Source: Clostridia bacterium (GTDB lineage Bacteria; Bacillota; Clostridia; Oscillospirales; CAG-272). Taken from it: DNA of 43,135 nucleotides. The stretch is taken from NCBI GenBank assembly GCA_017445085.1, contig JAFSUT010000032.1, positions 1 to 43,135 of the forward strand, in the 5' to 3' direction. Shown here in pieces: positions 24,734 to 32,289 of the stretch; the first letter of the stretch is position 1, and each line of letters starts with the position of its first letter. Made by a program: the position numbers and the translations under genes. The notes under the pieces are model-generated. The model ran no database searches, was not told the origin of the DNA, and saw only the letters and a list, made by a program, of their open reading frames with translations.

Positions 24734-26329
24734 TTATCGGGACGTCACAGGCTGGTCGCTGTAACATGCCGTGCCGCCGTAGGTCTCCGAATTTGTAAAC
24801 GTATACGAAACGCCGCCGATCTCCACCGTGTGCGTGCCCTCCGTATGCAAATCAAGCGCATACGAAGGCAGATCTCCCTTTGGCAAAGTCGCGCCGCCGA
24901 GGACGATCAGCGTGCCGCCGGATACCGTCACGTCGCCGTCGGCGTCCAGCGCCGCCGCAGCCGCGCCGGACGGGCCGCGCGTGATCACCACGCCGCCCGA
25001 CTGCACGTAGTCGCCGTTTGTGTCGATGCCGTCGGTGTCTTTTGTCGGCGAGACCTCCACGTCCAGATATCCGCCGCAAATTTCGACGCGGGGCGCCTCG
25101 GCGCCCTTGCAGGCGTTGACGCCGTCGTCGCCGGCGCGGATCGTCGTCCTGCCGCCGAGAATGCGGATGACGTTGGCTTCCAGCCCCTCATAGGCGCTCT
25201 CTATCGTGACTCTCCCGCCCGAGATCTCAAGCACGCCGTCGGCGTGGACGGCGTCCGCGCCGTAGGCTGTCTGCGCCGCGGCGGCGCTTTTGTGCTCCGC
25301 CGCGGTTTTGTTTTCGGGGGTGGAAACGCACATCACGACCTTGCCGCCCGAGAGCAGGATATCGCCTTTGCCGACGCCGCCGGCGGCAAAAATCTTGCCG
25401 CTGTCGGCGTGCAGCCCGTCGTCGTCGCAAAAGAGGGTGATCTCGCCGTCCGCCACGCGCACTTCGTTTTGCGCCTTGACGCCCTTGTAGGAGGTCGTCG
25501 TCACGTCGGAAGCGGTATAACCGCTGCAGGCGCCGGTATACACCGTCACCGTCGGGGCGCCGCCGTCCGCCTGCGCCGTCATTTCAAAATCGTGCGCCGC
25601 CGAAAAGCCGTCGCCTGCGGCGTAAACGGTGATCTCGCCGCCCGAGAGCAGGACGTCGCCGCGGACTTTGCCGCTCTTGTTCAAATCTGTATTCTCGGTT
25701 TTGACGCCGTCGCCCGTTTTCGACGCGGCGACAAGCCTGCCGCCCGTCACGGTGACCGAGTCGCCGCCGCAGATCGCCGCGCCGCGGGCAACGACTTTTA
25801 AGGAAAGATTTTGGATCACAAGATCCTTTGTCGTCACGATGCCGCTCCCCGCGCCGCCGTCCACAACAAGGATACCGTGTCCCTTGATCTTGAGGTCGCA
25901 GGCGGCGCTGATCGCGCCCTCTGTCTGTGCGGCGATTTGCACTGTGCGGGTATCTTCGATCACGTTTTCGGTCCCCCGCACGGCGGAGATCTCGGTCTTA
26001 CCTGCCGTGCGTACCTCGATCGGCGCGCCCTGTCCGCAGGTGACGGTGGCGCCGGCAAGCTGCAGGACGACTTCGTCGTTTTCTCCGGCGTCCACCACGA
26101 TCCGTCCGTCGAGCAGTCCTTTTGCCGTGTAGGTCCCCGCCGAGGTGATCGTATACACGCCGTCCGCACGCTCCACGGCGCCGTCTCCCGTTTGCAGGGA
26201 AAACGCGCCGGTGACTTTATCCGCGCTGACGGTCGTATCCACCGCCGAAGCTTCCCCGTCCCGCGCGCCGCAGGCGGCAAGCGCAAGCGCCAGTGCGGCG
26301 GCGCTCAAAATCGCAATGCCTTTTTTCAT
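24734..26329 (-). CDS. Cthe_2159-type beta-helix carbohydrate-binding lipoprotein
   Basis: 531 residues. Lipoprotein signal with lipobox LALAAC (Cys20). The body is a long beta-helix array (GRIVVDAGENDEVVLQLAGATV, GDSVTVTGGRLVAASKTGDGVKTEN, CDDDGLHADSG, AGDDGVNAC), related to the 719-residue protein of this locus but without the Pro-Gly tail. It probably binds polysaccharide at the outer face of the membrane. It is the first gene of an operon with the VTC and DUF4956 genes, driven by promoter site B. AAAGGAG lies upstream of the ATG. Confidence 0.87.
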   Translation of the reverse strand: MKKGIAILSAAALALALAACGARDGEASAVDTTVSADKVTGAFSLQTGDGAVERADGVYTITSAGTYTAKGLLDGRIVVDAGENDEVVLQLAGATVTCGQGAPIEVRTAGKTEISAVRGTENVIEDTRTVQIAAQTEGAISAACDLKIKGHGILVVDGGAGSGIVTTKDLVIQNLSLKVVARGAAICGGDSVTVTGGRLVAASKTGDGVKTENTDLNKSGKVRGDVLLSGGEITVYAAGDGFSAAHDFEMTAQADGGAPTVTVYTGACSGYTASDVTTTSYKGVKAQNEVRVADGEITLFCDDDGLHADSGKIFAAGGVGKGDILLSGGKVVMCVSTPENKTAAEHKSAAAAQTAYGADAVHADGVLEISGGRVTIESAYEGLEANVIRILGGRTTIRAGDDGVNACKGAEAPRVEICGGYLDVEVSPTKDTDGIDTNGDYVQSGGVVITRGPSGAAAAALDADGDVTVSGGTLIVLGGATLPKGDLPSYALDLHTEGTHTVEIGGVSYTFTNSETYGGTACYSDQPVTSR

Positions 26330-26351
26330 ACCGTCATCTCCTTTGGAGAAT

Positions 26352-26402
26352 AAAAATCTCCTCTGTATTTGTCCTTACTTAACAATATACAGAGGAGGAT
26401 TG
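26352..26402 (-). terminator. Terminator of the sensor/regulator operon, interleaved with promoter B
   Basis: Minus strand: arm 26401-26387 pairs with 26368-26355 (14 bp with one bulged base), followed by TTTATTC. The 5' arm contains the bases between the response-regulator box and the -10 of promoter B, and transcription from B would start in the loop, so B transcripts cannot form this hairpin. Confidence 0.75.
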
Positions 26403-26415
26403 AAAAAAGATTGAA
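26384..26415 (-). promoter_or_regulatory. Response-regulator box and promoter, site B (lipoprotein-VTC-DUF4956 operon)
   Basis: Minus strand: TTCAAT-CTTTT-TTCAAT (26415-26399), 9 bp, then -10 TATATT (26389-26384). Upstream AAATTAAAAAACTTCAAT is identical to site C. Confidence 0.75.
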
Positions 26416-26435
26416 GTTTTTTAATTTTTTTATTT

Positions 26436-27719
26436 TTAATTCTTTTTCAGCGGGAGGGAAACCGTAAAGACCGCCCTGCCGGAAAGATACGCAGCGCGGA
26501 TCTTTCCGCCGTGCGCCTTTGTGACCGCCTGCGCGATGGAAAGTCCGAGCCCGTAGTGCCCGTCCTCACCGCTGCGTGCGGCGTCCGTGCGGTAAAAGCG
26601 GTCAAACAAATGTGAAAGTTGCTCCGCGCCGAGTTCTTCCGCGTCGTTTTCGACCGTCAGCACCGCAAAATGCCGCTGGCGTTTGAGCGAAACCAGGATC
26701 TCCTTGCCGTTGCCGTGCGAGAGCGCGTTGTCAAGGAGGATGGAAACAAGTTGGCACAGGCGGTTTTTGTCGCCCGAAACGTACAGCCCCGCGTCGATAT
26801 CCGACGTGATGGTAACGCCGCGCTCAAACGCCAGCGTCTCAAACGGAAAAACCTCGCCCAGGGTCAGTTTGGAAAAATCCAGCGTCTCTTTCACCGCCGT
26901 GCCGCCCTCGGCGCGCGACAGGGCAAGCAGTTGTCCGACAAGGTCCTGCATCCGCCGGTTTTCGTAGTCGATATTGCCGAGCCACTCGCTGTCCCCCCAC
27001 TCACGCCGCAACAGGTCGCTGTTGGCGGAGATCACGGCGATCGGGGTTTTCAGTTCGTGTCCGGCGTCCGAAACAAAGCGCTTTTGCCGCTTGTCGTTTT
27101 CTTCCAGCGGGCGCACGATCCGACGGGCGATCACCACCGAGATCGCAAACAGGATCACCGTTGACGCCGCCCCGATCCAGATCATTTGCCAAAACAGGCG
27201 GCTTTGATAACGATCGCTGACCGTGCCGTCGATCATGGCGACCAGCGTATAGTCCTCCCGCGCGTCCACAAGATAGGTCATACTGCCGACCTTGCCCTCC
27301 GTTTGCCCCGTCTTCAAGATCCCGGCGGCGGTCTCCGTCAGCGTTTCTTCACTCTGCACGCCGTTGTTGCCGGTCTCGACCGTCAACACTTCCCCGTCCT
27401 TGTCATACGCCACCGCGTAAAAGGTCGACAGCCGAAACGCCGGCTCAAATTTTTCGGGGCGCCCGCGGCGCATATCGCGCAGTTCGTCCTTTTCAGCCGG
27501 AAAAGCCGCAGGCTTTTCGCCCGCCCCGCTCTCCCCGTCGGGCAGCGCGGGGGGCGCATACGGAGAAAACCGCTCGGCAAAAGTATGGAGCATTTCGCGG
27601 TTTTCCCGCGCCGCCGCCGCACGGCTCGAAAGATAGATCGTCGTAAGCGTCACCGTCATCAGCGCAAGGAGAGAAAACACGACCGTAAATACGATCTTTC
27701 TCCGCGTTTGTTCAAACAT
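26436..27719 (-). CDS. Sensor histidine kinase of the polyphosphate/beta-helix locus
   Basis: 427 residues. Membrane helix 1 (about 10-31), an extracellular domain of roughly 145 residues rich in Pro and acidic residues, membrane helix 2 (about 178-199), then the kinase core. This has H box VSDAGHELKTPIAV (His221 is the phosphate acceptor), N box LVSILLDNALSHG, and G boxes DGHYGLGLSIA. The signal is unknown. The start chosen is the ATG at 27719, 8 bp inside the response regulator gene and preceded by GAGGTG; the GTG one codon earlier is less likely. Confidence 0.92.
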   Translation of the reverse strand: MFEQTRRKIVFTVVFSLLALMTVTLTTIYLSSRAAAARENREMLHTFAERFSPYAPPALPDGESGAGEKPAAFPAEKDELRDMRRGRPEKFEPAFRLSTFYAVAYDKDGEVLTVETGNNGVQSEETLTETAAGILKTGQTEGKVGSMTYLVDAREDYTLVAMIDGTVSDRYQSRLFWQMIWIGAASTVILFAISVVIARRIVRPLEENDKRQKRFVSDAGHELKTPIAVISANSDLLRREWGDSEWLGNIDYENRRMQDLVGQLLALSRAEGGTAVKETLDFSKLTLGEVFPFETLAFERGVTITSDIDAGLYVSGDKNRLCQLVSILLDNALSHGNGKEILVSLKRQRHFAVLTVENDAEELGAEQLSHLFDRFYRTDAARSGEDGHYGLGLSIAQAVTKAHGGKIRAAYLSGRAVFTVSLPLKKN

Positions 27720-28392
27720 CACCGCACCTCAATTCATACCCTATGCCGCGCAGGGCTTTGATCTCGCATTTGGATTCCACAAACGCAAGTTTCTTTCGCA
27801 CAAACGACATATACACTTCCACGTTGTTATACTCGGCGTCCCCCTCGTAGCCCCAGACTTTCAGCGCGATCTGCTCACGCCCCAGCACCTGTCCCTGATT
27901 TGCGATCAGGTATTCGAGGATGCGGAGTTCCTTTTCGCCGAGGCGCACGCTCTGCCCGTTGTCGCATCGGAGGAGCGCGCCTTTAACGTCCAGCGACAGG
28001 TCGCCAAAGGTCAGGCGCCCGTCGTTTGTCGGCAGTCCGCGCCGCCCGAGCGCGCGCAGGCGCGCAAGCAGTTCCTCGGTCATAAAGGGTTTGGTCAGAT
28101 AATCGTCCGCGCCGCTGTCCAGACCCTCTACCTTGTCGTCAAGTTCGCTCTTTGCCGTGAGCATCAGGATCGGCGAGCGGATGCCGCTCGCCCGTGCACG
28201 GTGCGCAACCGAAAAGCCGTCAAGCCCCGGCATCATCACGTCCAGTACCGCGAGATCATAAATGCCGCTTTCCAATTCAATGAGGGCGTCGTTGCCGTTG
28301 TCCACCGCCGTCACCTCGTACCCCTCGCGCCGCAGGATCTCACAAAGCGCCCGATTCATCCGTTTTTCGTCTTCCGCAAGCAGTATCTTCAT
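27712..28392 (-). CDS. OmpR/PhoB-family response regulator
   Basis: 226 residues. Receiver domain (1-115) with acidic pair EDE at 7-9, phosphorylation site Asp51 in LAVLDVMMPG, and a Lys at KPF. The C-terminal winged helix (about 125-222) ends in the usual RGIGYELR. The longer frame to 28446 is rejected because GGAGG lies 7 bases before the ATG at 28392. It is co-translated with the kinase and probably binds the TTCAAT-N5-TTCAAT boxes found upstream of itself and of the two beta-helix units. Confidence 0.93.
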   Translation of the reverse strand: MKILLAEDEKRMNRALCEILRREGYEVTAVDNGNDALIELESGIYDLAVLDVMMPGLDGFSVAHRARASGIRSPILMLTAKSELDDKVEGLDSGADDYLTKPFMTEELLARLRALGRRGLPTNDGRLTFGDLSLDVKGALLRCDNGQSVRLGEKELRILEYLIANQGQVLGREQIALKVWGYEGDAEYNNVEVYMSFVRKKLAFVESKCEIKALRGIGYELRCGDV

Positions 28393-28420
28393 CCCGTCGC
28401 CTCCCTGCCCGTTTTTTCTT

Positions 28421-28453
28421 ATGGTATTCCGCAAATATTGAATCAAGATTGAA
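28421..28453 (-). promoter_or_regulatory. Response-regulator box and promoter, site A (autoregulation)
   Basis: Minus strand: TTCAAT-CTTGA-TTCAAT (28453-28437), 10 bp, then a weak -10 TACCAT (28426-28421). The regulator ATG follows 28 bp later. Confidence 0.65.
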
Positions 28454-28578
28454 CGCGCCGAAAAATCTCCGCTTTGTGCGGCAGGCGCTTTTTTTCAGTG
28501 TATCACAAATCGGGCGCAAACGCAAATATTTTGCAAAAAGACGGCGTGCACACTGCATTTTTTGTGAATTTTAAAACC

Positions 28579-28607
28579 TTGACAAATTCGATGCACGGTA
28601 GTATAGT
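28579..28607 (+). promoter_or_regulatory. Promoter of the UDP-glucuronate operon
   Basis: A perfect -35 TTGACA (28579-28584), a 17-bp spacer and TATAGT (28602-28607), 46 bp before the start. Confidence 0.85.
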
Positions 28608-28653
28608 AATATGCAATGAAAAAATAGAAAAACCGTAAGACGGAGGATCTATC

Positions 28654-29844
28654 ATGCAAACCAAAATCGCCGTTGCCGGCACGGGCTACGTCGGCCTCTC
28701 CATCGCCGCGCTGCTCGGGCAAAAATATCCTGTGTGCGCCATCGACATCATCAAGGAAAAAGTCGACCTCATCAACAGCGGCGTCTCGCCGATCCGCGAT
28801 GAGTATATCGAAAAATTCCTCGCTGAAAAGCGCACGAGCATCCACGCCACGCTCGACCCCAAAGAGGCGTATACGGGCGCGGATTTTATCGTCGTTGCCG
28901 CACCGACGAACTACGACCCGCAAAAGAACTATTTTGATACGAGCGCGGTGGAAAATGTCATCGAGACCGCACGCACCTACAACAAGGACGCATTTATCGT
29001 CATCAAATCCACCATCCCCGTCGGTTATACGAGATCCGTGCGCGAAAAGTTCGGCGACGACAAGATCTTGTTCAGCCCCGAGTTCCTCCGTGAGTCGAAA
29101 GCACTGTACGACAATCTCTATCCCTCCCGCATCATCGTGGGCACCGATATGGAAAACCCCGCGCTGGTCGATGCGGCAAACCGCTTTGCCGATATGATGG
29201 ATTCCTGCACCGCGGAGCAGAACAGCAAAAAACTCCTGATGAACTTTACCGAGGCGGAGGCGGTCAAACTCTTTGCCAACACCTACCTCGCCCTGCGCGT
29301 ATCCTTTTTCAACGAGTTGGACAGTTACGCCGAGGCTAAAGGGCTGGATACCAAGCAGATCATCGAGGGCGTCTGCCTTGACCCGCGCATCGGCAACTTC
29401 TACAACAACCCCTCGTTCGGCTACGGCGGCTACTGCCTGCCGAAGGACACAAAGCAACTGCTTGCCAACTACGACAATGTGCCCAACAATATCATCGGCG
29501 CCATCGTGGACGCCAACCGCACGAGAAAAGATTTCATCGCGGACAGAATTATTGAAAAAAAGCCGAAGATCGTCGGCGTTTACCGCATCACGATGAAAAC
29601 CAACTCGGACAACTTCCGCGCCTCCTCGGTGCAGGGCGTAATGAAGCGCATCAAGGCAAAGGGCATCGAAGTGGTCGTCTACGAGCCCTCGCTGAAAGAC
29701 GATCTCTTTTTCAACTCGCGCGTCATCCGCGACATCGACGAGTTCAAAAAAATGTCCGACGTTATCATTGCCAACCGTTTCTCCCCCGATATCGAGGATG
29801 TGCTGGACAAGGTTTACACGCGCGATTTGTATTTCAGAGATTAA
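28654..29844 (+). CDS. ugd: UDP-glucose 6-dehydrogenase
   Basis: 396 residues. Oxidises UDP-glucose to UDP-glucuronate with two NAD. Rossmann motif [13 protein letters not shown] at the N-terminus; [34 protein letters not shown] (central domain); catalytic Cys in [10 protein letters not shown] (family GFGGSCFPKD); and a C-terminal Rossmann-like domain. GGAGG lies 7 bases before the ATG. The downstream epimerase uses its product, so the pair feeds UDP-glucuronate/galacturonate into a polysaccharide. Members using UDP-ManNAc or GDP-mannose exist, but the neighbour favours UDP-glucose. Confidence 0.93.
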   Translation: MQTKIAVAGTGYVGLSIAALLGQKYPVCAIDIIKEKVDLINSGVSPIRDEYIEKFLAEKRTSIHATLDPKEAYTGADFIVVAAPTNYDPQKNYFDTSAVENVIETARTYNKDAFIVIKSTIPVGYTRSVREKFGDDKILFSPEFLRESKALYDNLYPSRIIVGTDMENPALVDAANRFADMMDSCTAEQNSKKLLMNFTEAEAVKLFANTYLALRVSFFNELDSYAEAKGLDTKQIIEGVCLDPRIGNFYNNPSFGYGGYCLPKDTKQLLANYDNVPNNIIGAIVDANRTRKDFIADRIIEKKPKIVGVYRITMKTNSDNFRASSVQGVMKRIKAKGIEVVVYEPSLKDDLFFNSRVIRDIDEFKKMSDVIIANRFSPDIEDVLDKVYTRDLYFRD

Positions 29845-29875
29845 CGCTCAAAAAGGGCGAAAATGAGGTAAAATT

Positions 29876-30853
29876 ATGAAGATTTTGGTCACCGGCGGTG
29901 CGGGCTTTATCGGCTTTCACCTCTCCAAGCGCCTCCTGGACGATGGGCATACCGTCGTCGGCTTTGACAACTTGAACGACTACTACGACGTCGGGCTCAA
30001 ATATGCGCGGCTGGACGTCTTAAAACCCTACGAAAACTACACCTTTATCAAAGGCGACCTCGCGGATAAAGGCGCCGTGTTTGCGCTGTTTGAAAATGGC
30101 GCGCCGGACGTTGTCGTCAATCTCGGTGCGCAGGCGGGCGTGCGCTACTCGATCACCAACCCCGACGTGTATATCGAATCCAACATCATCGGATTTTTCA
30201 ACATTTTGGAGGCCTGCCGCCGCTACCCCGTAAAGCATCTCCTGTTTGCTTCCTCCTCCTCGGTGTACGGCAACCAAGAGAAAACGCCGTTTTCCACCGA
30301 CGACAACGTTGACCACCCCATCAGCCTTTACGCCGCAACCAAAAAGAGCAATGAACTGATGGCGTTTACCTACAGCCACCTTTACAAGATCCCCGCCACA
30401 GGTCTCCGCTTTTTCACGGTCTACGGTCCCTTCGGCAGACCGGATATGGCGTACTTCGGATTTACCAACAAGATCATGGCGGGCGAGCCGATCAAAATTT
30501 TCAACAACGGCGATATGTACCGCGATTTTACCTATGTGGACGACATCGTAGAGGGGATTTGCAATATGCTGAACTGTCCGCCGGCGGCGGATGCCAACGG
30601 CGACCGCTACAAGGTCTACAACATCGGCAACAACAAGCCGGAAAAACTGATGTACTTTATCGAAACGCTGGAAAAAGCCATTGGCAAGACCGCAAAGAAA
30701 GAGTTTTTGCCCATGCAGGCGGGCGACGTGTACCAGACCTATGCCGACGTCTCCGACCTTATGCGTGATTTCGGTTTCAAGCCCGCGACCTCCATCGAAG
30801 AGGGGCTTGCCCGCTTTGCGGCGTGGTATAAAGAATACTACCATATCACCTGA
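29876..30853 (+). CDS. NAD-dependent UDP-glucuronate 4-epimerase
   Basis: 325 residues, extended SDR. NAD site VTGGAGFIGFHL, FDNLNDYYDVGLKYARL (typical of UDP-glucuronate epimerases such as CapI), SSSSVYG with the catalytic Ser/Thr region, SLYAATKKSNE (Tyr-x3-Lys), and VYGPFGRPDMA, whose GPxGRPDMA stretch separates this group from GalE. It should interconvert UDP-glucuronate and UDP-galacturonate. It is co-transcribed with ugd, 31 bp away. Acidic polysaccharide made from these sugars is a plausible ligand for the beta-helix proteins next door, but this is inference. Confidence 0.92.
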   Translation: MKILVTGGAGFIGFHLSKRLLDDGHTVVGFDNLNDYYDVGLKYARLDVLKPYENYTFIKGDLADKGAVFALFENGAPDVVVNLGAQAGVRYSITNPDVYIESNIIGFFNILEACRRYPVKHLLFASSSSVYGNQEKTPFSTDDNVDHPISLYAATKKSNELMAFTYSHLYKIPATGLRFFTVYGPFGRPDMAYFGFTNKIMAGEPIKIFNNGDMYRDFTYVDDIVEGICNMLNCPPAADANGDRYKVYNIGNNKPEKLMYFIETLEKAIGKTAKKEFLPMQAGDVYQTYADVSDLMRDFGFKPATSIEEGLARFAAWYKEYYHIT

Positions 30854-30918
30854 CGCACAGAGAAGAGCCGCGCCGCAAAGCAGGCGCGGGCAAGGATGCT
30901 TCCCATGCGAAAACTTGT

Positions 30919-30946
30919 AAAAAAATCTCGGATTTTTTTGATTTTT
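30919..30946 (+). terminator. Weak terminator after the epimerase gene
   Basis: AAAAAAATC-TCG-GATTTTTTT, a 9-bp, A/T-rich stem, then GATTTTTC. The low GC content makes the strength uncertain. Confidence 0.5.
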
Positions 30947-30949
30947 CTC

Positions 30950-30978
30950 TTGACGCGCCGTATTTTTTGTGCTACACT
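30950..30978 (+). promoter_or_regulatory. Promoter of the aromatic amino-acid operon
   Basis: TTGACG (30950-30955), a 17-bp spacer and TACACT (30973-30978). Transcription would start near 30985, 26 bases before the leader ORF. Confidence 0.8.
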
Positions 30979-31010
30979 GATTCCATTCTGAAAAGAAAGG
31001 TCAAAGAGCC

Positions 31011-31121
31011 GTGCAGAACATTCGTTTGAACAGCGTATTTGCATATTATTATTTTAGCTTTATCTATACAACGGATAAGGCTTGTTTTGCTGTTCAAAAA
31101 TCCGCAGTCGGCGCAAATTGA
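31011..31121 (+). CDS. Phe/Tyr-rich leader peptide of the aromatic operon
   Basis: A 36-codon ORF with a GTG start; AAAGG lies 10 bases upstream. Residues 10-19 read FAYYYFSFIY, with seven aromatic codons in ten and no Trp. Another Phe codon lies at position 26. The ORF sits between the operon promoter and a terminator, and its stop falls 26 bases before the terminator stem. This is the layout of amino-acid attenuators such as the pheA, his and trp leaders: the ribosome senses charged tRNA-Phe and tRNA-Tyr. Confidence 0.85.
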   Translation: MQNIRLNSVFAYYYFSFIYTTDKACFAVQKSAVGAN

Positions 31122-31186
31122 CCGCTCTCGGATCGTTTGAAACCGTACAGGGTTTGCAGCAAACAAGTTGCAAACCCTGTTTTTAT
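31081..31186 (+). promoter_or_regulatory. Transcription attenuator (antiterminator/terminator switch) before aroF
   Basis: Terminator: CAGGGTTTGCA (31148-31158) pairs perfectly with TGCAAACCCTG (31169-31179), followed by TTTTTATTTG. Antiterminator: CTTGTTTTGCTG (31081-31092) can pair with CAGCAAACAAG (31157-31167) with one bulge, and CAAA (31095-31098) with TTTG of the terminator's 5' arm. A ribosome stalled on the Phe/Tyr cluster (31038-31067) leaves 31081 onward free, so the antiterminator forms. A ribosome that runs to the stop at 31121 covers it, so the terminator forms. Confidence 0.8.
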
Positions 31187-31227
31187 TTGTCAACAAAACT
31201 ATAATATAAATAAAAGGAGAAAAAACA

Positions 31228-32238
31228 ATGATCGTCATCTTAAAGCAAAATGCAGACAAAGCGCAGATCTCACAACTTGAGTCCTGGATCCGCAGCATGG
31301 GGCTGGATATCCACAAGTCGCAAGGGCAAAACTCCACCATCCTCGGGCTGGTCGGCGACACCTCCAAGGTGGACATCGACCTTGTCGGCGCCCTCGACAT
31401 CGTGGAAAACGTCAAACGCATCCAGGAGCCGTACAAAAACGCCAACCGCAAGTTCCATCCGCTGGACACCGTGGTGGATATCGGCGGCGTCAAGATCGGC
31501 GGCGGGCATTTTGCCGTCATCGCCGGTCCCTGCTCGGTGGAATCCGAGGCGCAGATCTGTGAGGTCGCGGCGGCGGTCAAGGCAAGCGGCGCGCTTCTCC
31601 TGCGCGGCGGCGCGTTCAAGCCCCGCACCTCCCCCTACTCTTTCCAGGGGATGCGCGGCGAGGGCATCAAACTGCTCTCCGAGGCCAAGGCAAAAACCGG
31701 ACTGCCGATCGTCACCGAGATCATGGACATCTCGCAGCTGCCGCTGTTTGAAAACGTGGATATGATCCAGGTCGGCGCACGCAATATGCAAAACTTTGAG
31801 CTTTTGAAAGAACTCGGACACGTCGATAAGCCGATCCTCCTCAAACGCGGTCTTGCCAGCACGATCGAGGAACTGCTGATGAGCGCGGAGTACATCATGG
31901 CGGGCGGCAACGAAAACGTCATCCTCTGTGAGCGCGGCATCCGCACCTTTGAGACGGCGACCACGCGCAACACGCTGGATCTGTGCGCCATCCCCGTCCT
32001 CAAAGAGCGCACGCATCTGCCCGTGATCATCGACCCGAGCCACGCCACCGGCGTTGCACGCCTGGTCAAGCCGATGTGCATTGCCGCCACCGCGGCAGGG
32101 GCGGACGGTTTGATCGTCGAGGTACACAACGACCCCGCGCACGCGCTGTGTGACGGCAAGCAGTCGCTGACGCCCGAAGCATTTGACGACGTGATGAAAT
32201 GCGTGGAGGCGATCCGCCCCTACGCTTACAAGGGATAA
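31228..32238 (+). CDS. aroF: 3-deoxy-7-phosphoheptulonate synthase (DAHP synthase, class I-beta)
   Basis: 336 residues. First step of the shikimate pathway: phosphoenolpyruvate plus erythrose 4-phosphate to DAHP. The N-terminal ferredoxin-like regulatory domain (about 1-70; MIVILKQNADKAQISQL) is as in the Thermotoga enzyme, where it mediates Tyr/Phe inhibition. The barrel follows: IAGPCSVESEAQI, RGGAFKPRTSPYSFQG, VGARNMQNFELLKEL, ILLKRGLAST, ERGIRTFE and IDPSHATG, all family active-site motifs. It is the first structural gene after the attenuator. AGGAG lies upstream of the ATG. Confidence 0.96.
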   Translation: MIVILKQNADKAQISQLESWIRSMGLDIHKSQGQNSTILGLVGDTSKVDIDLVGALDIVENVKRIQEPYKNANRKFHPLDTVVDIGGVKIGGGHFAVIAGPCSVESEAQICEVAAAVKASGALLLRGGAFKPRTSPYSFQGMRGEGIKLLSEAKAKTGLPIVTEIMDISQLPLFENVDMIQVGARNMQNFELLKELGHVDKPILLKRGLASTIEELLMSAEYIMAGGNENVILCERGIRTFETATTRNTLDLCAIPVLKERTHLPVIIDPSHATGVARLVKPMCIAATAAGADGLIVEVHNDPAHALCDGKQSLTPEAFDDVMKCVEAIRPYAYKG

Positions 32239-32242
32239 GCCC

Positions 32243-32271
32243 TTGTCTCCCGAACGAAAATACGCTATAAT
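32243..32271 (+). promoter_or_regulatory. Possible internal promoter before tyrA
   Basis: TTGTCT (32243-32248), a 17-bp spacer and TATAAT (32266-32271) in the short aroF-tyrA gap. It would start transcription a few bases before the tyrA ATG, giving a very short leader, so its use is uncertain. Confidence 0.4.
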
Positions 32272-32289
32272 GGAGTGAAACGGTTTCCT

